Below, piece by piece: positions 42,222 through 47,701 of a stretch of 47,701 nucleotides of DNA. A program made the position numbers and the translations under genes. The DNA is from UBA7985 sp049612785 (GTDB lineage Bacteria; Pseudomonadota; Alphaproteobacteria; UBA7985). The stretch lies in assembly GCA_049612785.1 (NCBI GenBank), contig JBMZBW010000009.1, positions 1-47,701 of the forward strand. The letters are read 5' to 3'. The notes below the pieces were generated by a model that was not told where the DNA came from, ran no database searches, and was given only the letters and a program-made list of their open reading frames with translations. Position 1 is the stretch's first letter. Each line of letters opens with the position of its first letter.

Positions 42222-43346
42222 ATGACCCAGATCGTAATTGCGCAGTACTCGCGCTCTGCCTTTCAGCCTGCGCACAAAGGTGCGCTGACCAAGACGCGTC
42301 CGGACGATATGGCCGCTGCCGTGGTTAAAGCCGTGATTGAGCGCGCCGACGTTGACCCTTCCACCATCGAAGATGTCATCCTCGGCAATGCGACGCCAGA
42401 GGGTGAGCAGGGTTTGCTCATGGGCCGACTGGTGGCCTTGCGCGCTGGCCTGCCCAAGGAAGTGGGTGGTGCAACCATCAACCGCTGGTGTGGCTCTTCC
42501 ATGTCGGCAATTCACTACGCTGCCGGGCAGATTGCCATGGGCGCTGGTGACGCGTTTGTCGCTGCGGGTGTTGAGTCCATGACGCGTGTTCCCATGGGCG
42601 GGTTTAACCCCATGCCGAACCCCCAGCTGATGCAGGACGTCTATGGCGTTTACATGGGCATGGGCGAGACGGCGGAAAACGTCGCTGAACGCTATCAGAT
42701 GACCCGCGAAAGCCAGGAAGCCTTTGCCGTGGAATCCCACAAAAAGGCAGCAGCAGCGCATGCGGCGGGTAAGTTTAAAGATGAGATTGTCGCCATCGAT
42801 GGCGTTGATACTGACGGTTGCATCCGTCCCGACACCAACCTTGAAGGTCTCGCTGGATTGAAGCCGGCATTTTCCGCCACGGGTACGGTGACGGCGGGCA
42901 CATCTTCGCCGCTCACCGATGGGGCAGCGGCTACTTTGGTTTGTTCGGCTGAATACGCGCGTGAGCACAACTTGACCCCGCTGGCCGTCATCAAGTCCAT
43001 GGCGATCAACGGCTGTGACCCGGATGTCATGGGCCTGGGGCCAATCGGTGCAACGCGCAAAGCACTAAAGCGTGCGGGTCTGGAAATCGGCGATATCGAT
43101 ATCATCGAAATCAATGAAGCCTTTGCTTCGCAGTCCATGGCCTGCATCAACGACTTGGGCATGGACGTTGCCCGCGTAAACCTCGATGGCGGCGCAATTG
43201 CGCTGGGTCACCCGCTGGGTGCAACGGGTGCGCGGATTACCGGCAAGGCGGCTGCGCTGCTGAAGCGTGAGGGCAAGAAGTATGCACTTTCCACCCAGTG
43301 TATCGGTGGCGGTCAGGGCATCACCACCATCATGGAAGCGGCTTAA
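42222..43346 (+). CDS. fadA: Thiolase (acetyl-CoA acyltransferase)
   Basis: This 374-residue enzyme cleaves 3-ketoacyl-CoA to acetyl-CoA and shortened acyl-CoA. The nucleophilic Cys is residue 90 in NRWCGSSMSAIHYAAGQI. The second active-site motifs are NEAFASQSMAC, GGAIALGHPLGATGAR (His) and CIGGGQG (Cys) near the end. SPLTDGAAATLVCS is typical. Gene order places it after the CoA ligase and before the bifunctional HAD/hydratase, so a role in fatty acid degradation is likely; biosynthetic thiolases are the alternative. Confidence 0.93.
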   Translation: MTQIVIAQYSRSAFQPAHKGALTKTRPDDMAAAVVKAVIERADVDPSTIEDVILGNATPEGEQGLLMGRLVALRAGLPKEVGGATINRWCGSSMSAIHYAAGQIAMGAGDAFVAAGVESMTRVPMGGFNPMPNPQLMQDVYGVYMGMGETAENVAERYQMTRESQEAFAVESHKKAAAAHAAGKFKDEIVAIDGVDTDGCIRPDTNLEGLAGLKPAFSATGTVTAGTSSPLTDGAAATLVCSAEYAREHNLTPLAVIKSMAINGCDPDVMGLGPIGATRKALKRAGLEIGDIDIIEINEAFASQSMACINDLGMDVARVNLDGGAIALGHPLGATGARITGKAAALLKREGKKYALSTQCIGGGQGITTIMEAA

Positions 43347-43370
43347 CCCCCGGACGCACAGGAAAATACC

Positions 43371-45704
43371 ATGACTGAAATCAAGAAAATCGCCGTCATC
43401 GGGTCGGGCGTCATGGGCATGGGCATTGCTGCGCAGTGCGCCAACGCCGGGTTCAAAGTCGACCTGCTGGACATCGTTCCAGAGGGCGCAAAAGACCGTG
43501 ACATCGTCGCCAAGGACGCGATCAAAAAGGCGCTGAAGACCGATCCTGCGCCCTTCATGCACAAATCCCGCGCCAAGTACGTTACGCCGGGCAATCTCGA
43601 AGACCACATGGACCGTCTGGCCGACGTGGACTGGATCATCGAGGTCATTATCGAGCGGGCTGACATCAAGCAGGATCTGTATCGCAAGCTGGCTGGCGTT
43701 GTGAAAGCGGATGCGATCATTACCTCCAACACCTCAACAATTCCGCTGTCGATCCTGACCGATGGCATGGACAAGGCACGGGCAGAACGGTTTGCGATCA
43801 CGCATTTCTTCAACCCGCCTCGGTACATGCCTCTGCTGGAGCTGGTGACGACCGACGCAACCAATGCGGACGTGCGGGAGTCCCTGCGGCAGGTTTGCGA
43901 TATTGCGCTGGGTAAGAAGGTTATCGACTGTAAAGATACGCCGGGCTTCATCGGTAACCGTCTGGGAACGCTCTGGATTCAGGTTGCGACCAACGCGGCG
44001 GAAGACCATGGACTGACGATTGAAGAGTCCGACGCCTTGGCCGGTCGCCACTTTGGTATTCCGTCCACGGGGATCTTCAAGCTGATGGATCTGGTTGGGC
44101 TGGATCTGGGGCCTTACGTGTCCAAGTCGCTCTACGACAATGTCAATCAGGGCGACATGTTCCGCGAGGAATACCGAGAATCCAAGCTGCTCGGTGACAT
44201 GATTGCTGAGGGCTACACGGGTCGCAAAGGCAAGGGCGGCTGGTACCGTCTGAACAAGGTCGACGGCAAAAAGGTCAAAGAAGTCAAGGACCTGACAACG
44301 GGCGAATACCGCCCCGTGCAAAAGGCAACAGGGGCTGCTTTGGCTGTCTCCAAGAAAGGCGCGCGCGCTGTCTTTGAGGCCGGTGACAAGCTCGCGACCG
44401 CAGGGTGGGAGTACATGTCCAAGTACTTCATCTACGCCGCAGACCACGCCCTCGACATCGCCAACTCGATCTTCGACGTCGATGAAGCCATGAAGACGGG
44501 ATACGGCTTCAAGTGGGGTCCGTTTGAGCTCATGGACGAAGTCGGACCCAAGTGGATTGCCGATAAACTGCGGGAAGAAGGCCGCGTCGTGCCGCCGCTG
44601 CTCGAAGCAGTGGGTGAGGGCACCTTCTACAAGATCGAAGACGGTGAGCGGTTCTACATGCTGGCCGATGGATCCTACGCCAAGGTCGTTCGTCCCGAAG
44701 GCGTTCTGCTGCTGTCCGATATCAAGCTGCGCTCCGAGCCCGTTATGAAGAATGGCTCTGCGTCGGTTTGGGATATTGGCGACGGGGTTCTGTGTTTTGA
44801 GTTCACCAGCATGGCGAATTCTCTGGACGACGGCACAATGGCGATGCTCGGCAAGACCATCACGGCCATCGAAAAGAGCGACGACTACAAGGCTCTGGTG
44901 ATCCACAACGAGGGCAAAAACTTCTCGGTTGGCGCGAATATCGGGCTGATGCTGTTCGCCGCGAATATCGCCGCTTGGCCGCAGGTCCAGTCGGGGATCA
45001 AGAGCGGTCAAGATGTCTACATGAAGCTGCGTCTGGGCAACTTCCCCGTGGTATCTGCGCCGTCTGGTATTGCTGTCGGTGGCGGCTGTGAGATCCTGAT
45101 GCACTCTGACGCGGTGCAAGCCCATGCCGAAACCTACACCGGTCTGGTCGAGGTTGGCGTTGGCGTACTGCCGGGCTGGGGTGGCTGTAAGGAAATGATC
45201 CGTCGTCACCTGGGCAACAAGCGTTCTGCTCGTGGCCCAATGCCGGCCCTGGTCAAGGCATTCGAGCTGATCGGAACGGGGCAGGTGGCCAAGTCCGCCA
45301 TGGAAGCGCAGCGCGACTTCCTGATCATCAACGAAAAAGACACCATCACGTTCAACAAGGAACGCGTTCTGTTTGATGCCAAGCAGCGTGCTCTGGGGAT
45401 GGTTGAGGGCTACGAGCCGCCAGAGGAAGAAACCTTCCGCCTGCCCGGTGCCACGGGCCGTGCTGCCGTCGATATGGCGCTGCATGAGTTCCACATGAAG
45501 GGGTTGGCGTCTGACTACGACGTGCACGTGGGACGTGAAGTCGCAATGGTGCTGACGGGTGGTGACACGGACGTAACCGAAGAATTAACTGAACGTGACT
45601 TGCTCAAGTTGGAGCAAAAACACTTTGTCGCGCTGGCCAAGCAGCCCAAGACGCTCGCGCGCCTTGAGCACATGCTCAATACCAACAAGCCGTTGCGCAA
45701 CTGA
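43371..45704 (+). CDS. 3-hydroxyacyl-CoA dehydrogenase / enoyl-CoA hydratase fusion
   Basis: This 777-residue bifunctional beta-oxidation enzyme has the dehydrogenase first: a Rossmann start KKIAVIGSGVMGMGIAAQCA, FNPPRYMPLLELV, and the DTPGFIGNRLG region, followed by two HAD C-terminal parts. The hydratase-like domain follows at about 455-700, with SVGANIGLMLFAANIAAW and AVGGGCEILMHSDAVQ, then LVEVGVGVLPGWGGCKEMIR. This order is the reverse of E. coli FadB and matches FadN-type enzymes. The E in GLVEVGVGVLPGWGG is the usual second hydratase glutamate region. It hydrates 2-enoyl-CoA and oxidises the product. It lies 24 bases after the thiolase gene. Confidence 0.93.
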   Translation: MTEIKKIAVIGSGVMGMGIAAQCANAGFKVDLLDIVPEGAKDRDIVAKDAIKKALKTDPAPFMHKSRAKYVTPGNLEDHMDRLADVDWIIEVIIERADIKQDLYRKLAGVVKADAIITSNTSTIPLSILTDGMDKARAERFAITHFFNPPRYMPLLELVTTDATNADVRESLRQVCDIALGKKVIDCKDTPGFIGNRLGTLWIQVATNAAEDHGLTIEESDALAGRHFGIPSTGIFKLMDLVGLDLGPYVSKSLYDNVNQGDMFREEYRESKLLGDMIAEGYTGRKGKGGWYRLNKVDGKKVKEVKDLTTGEYRPVQKATGAALAVSKKGARAVFEAGDKLATAGWEYMSKYFIYAADHALDIANSIFDVDEAMKTGYGFKWGPFELMDEVGPKWIADKLREEGRVVPPLLEAVGEGTFYKIEDGERFYMLADGSYAKVVRPEGVLLLSDIKLRSEPVMKNGSASVWDIGDGVLCFEFTSMANSLDDGTMAMLGKTITAIEKSDDYKALVIHNEGKNFSVGANIGLMLFAANIAAWPQVQSGIKSGQDVYMKLRLGNFPVVSAPSGIAVGGGCEILMHSDAVQAHAETYTGLVEVGVGVLPGWGGCKEMIRRHLGNKRSARGPMPALVKAFELIGTGQVAKSAMEAQRDFLIINEKDTITFNKERVLFDAKQRALGMVEGYEPPEEETFRLPGATGRAAVDMALHEFHMKGLASDYDVHVGREVAMVLTGGDTDVTEELTERDLLKLEQKHFVALAKQPKTLARLEHMLNTNKPLRN

Positions 45705-45721
45705 TAAATTAGGAGGCTCAA

Positions 45722-47533
45722 ATGCCAATCACAGACGCTTACAACGCGCCCGTAAAAGACATGAAGTTCGTCCTGCATGAGTTGTGGGACGCATCAGAGC
45801 TGAGCACTTACGAAGGCTACGAGGACGCCTCGCCGGACCTGCTCGATGCCATGCTCGAAGAAGCGGCGAAGTTCATGAAGAACGAGCTGCTGCCGCTGAA
45901 CCAGACGGGCGACCGCGAAGGGTGCACGCTGGAAAATGGCGTGGTTCGCACGCCGACTGGTTTCAAGGAAGCCTACGACAAGTATTGCGAGAACGGCTTC
46001 ACGTCGCTTTCCACGGATCCAAAATACGGCGGCACGGGTCTGCCGCATACGTTGGAGTTCATGATTCAGGAGATGGTGGTTTCGACCAACATGGCCTTTG
46101 GCATGTATCCGGGCCTGTCTCACGGGTGTTACAACGCCATTTATCTGCATGGCTCTGAGGAGCAGAAAGACCAGTACCTGCCCAAGCTGAACTCCGGCGA
46201 GTGGTCTGGCACCATGTGCTTGACCGAGCCGCACTGTGGCACCGACCTCGGCCTGATCAAGACCAAGGCAGAGCCCAAGGGCGATGGTTCTTTCTCGATT
46301 TCCGGTCAGAAGATCTTCATCTCCGCCGGTGAGCACGATCTGACGGAGAACATCGTCCATCTGGTGCTGGCAAAACTGCCCGATGCGCCCGAAGGCGTGA
46401 AAGGCATCTCCCTGTTCCTCGTGCCGAAGTTCATCCCGAACGAAAACAACGAGCCCGGCCAGCGCAACGGCGTCCGCTGTAACGCCATTGAGGAAAAAAT
46501 GGGGATCCACGGCAACGCAACGTGCCAGTTGTTCTTCGACGGCGCTGTTGGTTGGATGGTTGGCCAGCCGAACAAAGGTCTGATGGCCATGTTCACCATG
46601 ATGAATGCCGCTCGTCTCGGCGTGGGCATGCAGGGTTTGGGCATCGGCGAAGTCGCTTTCCAGTCCGCTTTTGACTACGCCAAGGATCGCGGTCAGGGCC
46701 GCTCGCTCAGTGGTACGAAGTCCCCCGATCAGCCTGCTGACTCGATTTTGGTGCACCCGGATGTCCGCCGCATGCTGCTGCGGATGAAGGCGAACAATGA
46801 GGGCGGGCGCGCGATGGCGGCCTGGATTGCACTGAACATCGACAAGTCGCTCAAGCATGCTGATCCGGAAGTGCGCGAGCAGGCCGACGATTTCGTCCAG
46901 CTCATGACCCCGATCATCAAGTCCTACATGACCGACGCAGGCTCAGAAGCCGCTAACCTAGGCGTTCAGACCATGGGTGGTCACGGGTACATCGAGGAAT
47001 GGGGTATGGAGCAGCTGGTGCGCGATGCACGGATTGCTCAGATCTACGAAGGCACCAATGGTATTCAGGCGCTGGACCTCGCCGGGCGCAAGCTCGGTGC
47101 GCATTTTGGACGCTACCTCCGTTCCTTCTTCCACCCGGTTTCCGCCTTCATCGAAGAAAACGCCATGAATGCAGATGCGGGCGAGTTCATCGGTGATCTT
47201 GCCAAGTCTTTCGGCTGGCTGCAGCAAGCAACTGGGCAAATCGCTCAGAGTGGCTTGAAAGACCCCGAAGAAGTGGGCGCGGCATCCTCTGATTACTTGC
47301 GGCTCTTCGCTTTGACGGCTCTGGCCTACCTTTGGTGCGAAATGGCGCTGAAGGCTAAGGCGGCGCTTAAAGAAGGACGCGGCGACGCAGCCTTCTATGA
47401 AGCCAAGATCAACACGGCCCGCTTCTTCTACAAGCGCATGCTTCCCGAAGCGCAGGCCATGTTCAAGATGATCGGCGCGGGTAAGGAAACCATCATGGCA
47501 ATGGACGAAGACGCCTTCTCCATCGCGGCATAG
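45722..47533 (+). CDS. Acyl-CoA dehydrogenase
   Basis: This 603-residue flavoenzyme makes 2-enoyl-CoA from acyl-CoA. FAD-binding motifs are CLTEPHCGTDLGLIKTKAEP and SGQKIFISAGEHD; the catalytic-base region YEGTNGIQALDLAGRKLG holds a Glu. TMNAAR-like MMNAARLGVGMQGLGIGEVA precedes it. The length, longer than the 380-residue short-chain type, and the extended C-terminal helical part (about 470-603) resemble FadE-type or ACDH C-terminal extended enzymes. A very strong ribosome site AGGAGG (45711-45716) lies 5 bases before the ATG. The partial flavoprotein gene begins directly at its stop. Confidence 0.93.
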   Translation: MPITDAYNAPVKDMKFVLHELWDASELSTYEGYEDASPDLLDAMLEEAAKFMKNELLPLNQTGDREGCTLENGVVRTPTGFKEAYDKYCENGFTSLSTDPKYGGTGLPHTLEFMIQEMVVSTNMAFGMYPGLSHGCYNAIYLHGSEEQKDQYLPKLNSGEWSGTMCLTEPHCGTDLGLIKTKAEPKGDGSFSISGQKIFISAGEHDLTENIVHLVLAKLPDAPEGVKGISLFLVPKFIPNENNEPGQRNGVRCNAIEEKMGIHGNATCQLFFDGAVGWMVGQPNKGLMAMFTMMNAARLGVGMQGLGIGEVAFQSAFDYAKDRGQGRSLSGTKSPDQPADSILVHPDVRRMLLRMKANNEGGRAMAAWIALNIDKSLKHADPEVREQADDFVQLMTPIIKSYMTDAGSEAANLGVQTMGGHGYIEEWGMEQLVRDARIAQIYEGTNGIQALDLAGRKLGAHFGRYLRSFFHPVSAFIEENAMNADAGEFIGDLAKSFGWLQQATGQIAQSGLKDPEEVGAASSDYLRLFALTALAYLWCEMALKAKAALKEGRGDAAFYEAKINTARFFYKRMLPEAQAMFKMIGAGKETIMAMDEDAFSIAA

Positions 47534-47701
47534 ATGAACCCGATTGCCGTAATCGGTGCAGGACCGGCAGGTCTGGCCGCAGCAGAAGTTGTTGCGGCCT
47601 CGGGCCTGCCGGTCGTTGTTTTTGAGCAGATGCCTTCACCGGGGCGAAAGTTGCTCATGGCGGGGCTTGGTGGACTCAATATCACCCATTCAGAGCCTGC
47701 T
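47534..47701 (+). CDS. FAD-dependent oxidoreductase of the TIGR03862/HI0933-like family (5' part)
   Basis: The first 56 codons of a flavoprotein are visible; it continues beyond the window. The start NPIAVIGAGPAGLAAAEVVA is a dinucleotide-binding Rossmann motif (GxGxxG). GRKLLMAGLGGLNITHSEP is a signature of the TIGR03862 and HI0933-like NAD(P)/FAD-dependent oxidoreductases. The substrate is unknown. ATG 47534 follows the acyl-CoA dehydrogenase stop with no gap, so it probably belongs to the same transcript, although its role need not be in beta-oxidation. Confidence 0.85.
   Translation, partial: MNPIAVIGAGPAGLAAAEVVAASGLPVVVFEQMPSPGRKLLMAGLGGLNITHSEPA

Noticed and set aside
43734..45527. 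A 597-codon open frame antisense to the HAD/hydratase fusion gene
   Set aside because: Its translation is His/Gln/Arg-rich with no domain pattern, and it lies wholly opposite a well-conserved gene. It is a by-product of codon use on the coding strand.
45794..46858. A 354-codon open frame antisense to the acyl-CoA dehydrogenase gene
   Set aside because: No recognisable domain, no ribosome site and full overlap with a clear gene.
1..47701. Mobile elements, phage genes, CRISPR arrays, toxin-antitoxin or defence systems
   Set aside because: No transposase, integrase, spaced repeat array or defence-family gene was seen. The window reads as core genome.

Overview
The window looks like a core chromosomal segment of an alphaproteobacterium, probably Rhodospirillales-like or a relative. 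The basis is gene content: aroQ-accB-accC-aat beside a DUF2155 protein, a DUF1491 protein behind prfC, a PstA with the long alphaproteobacterial N-terminal domain, and a HisN-type histidinol phosphatase. GC content is in the mid-fifties by eye. Coding density is very high, and many neighbours overlap by 1-4 bases or converge with overlapping 3' ends. I see no insertion sequence, prophage, CRISPR array, tRNA or rRNA.

Layout. 1-584: 3' end of rpsQ with a strong terminator, then a 300-base gene-free stretch with nested inverted repeats. 585-8325: a giant AsmA/YhdP-like envelope protein (minus), then bcp peroxiredoxin, a DUF455 ferritin-like protein, a TetR regulator, an aminotransferase (minus) and a periplasmic DsbA/ScsC-like thiol oxidoreductase. 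8685-12689: aroQ, accB and accC (acetyl-CoA carboxylase subunits), aat (N-end rule), and a convergent pair of DUF2155 and a small protein. 12911-16279: a tightly overlapping operon of cysE, a cysteine desulfurase and tungstate-type ABC permease and binding-protein genes, with no ATPase gene. 16276-24682: a LEA-type lipoprotein, a DEAD-box helicase with a basic repeat tail, yaaA, hisN, tdk, an L,D-transpeptidase, a DM13-like membrane protein and selO. 24679-33514: a coiled-coil OmpA-domain protein, DUF1491, prfC, a PPOX flavoprotein, an ABC-F ATPase, an OmpA lipoprotein and an unusual repeat lipoprotein with a peptidoglycan-binding domain. 33785-40260 (minus): the phosphate regulon phoR-pstC-pstA-pstB-phoB, without pstS or phoU. 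40443-47701: a beta-oxidation operon (acyl-CoA ligase, thiolase, HAD/ECH fusion, acyl-CoA dehydrogenase) running into a flavoprotein cut by the window end.

The strongest unexplained signals are these. (1) phoR, as it reads, encodes a soluble kinase. Directly upstream, in the other frame, is a short hydrophobic segment that joins phoR exactly at an A_AAA_AAC slippery heptamer, so a -1 frameshift would give a membrane-anchored PhoR. (2) A triple TGTTACG repeat with an 11-bp period lies before pstC, a likely PhoB operator, in a locus lacking pstS and phoU and encoding an oversized PstC. (3) A short leader reading frame overlaps mutually exclusive hairpins before hisN. (4) Tungstate-type transporter genes are translationally coupled to cysE and a cysteine desulfurase. 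(5) Long antisense overlaps join aat to the DUF2155 gene and the helicase gene to yaaA.
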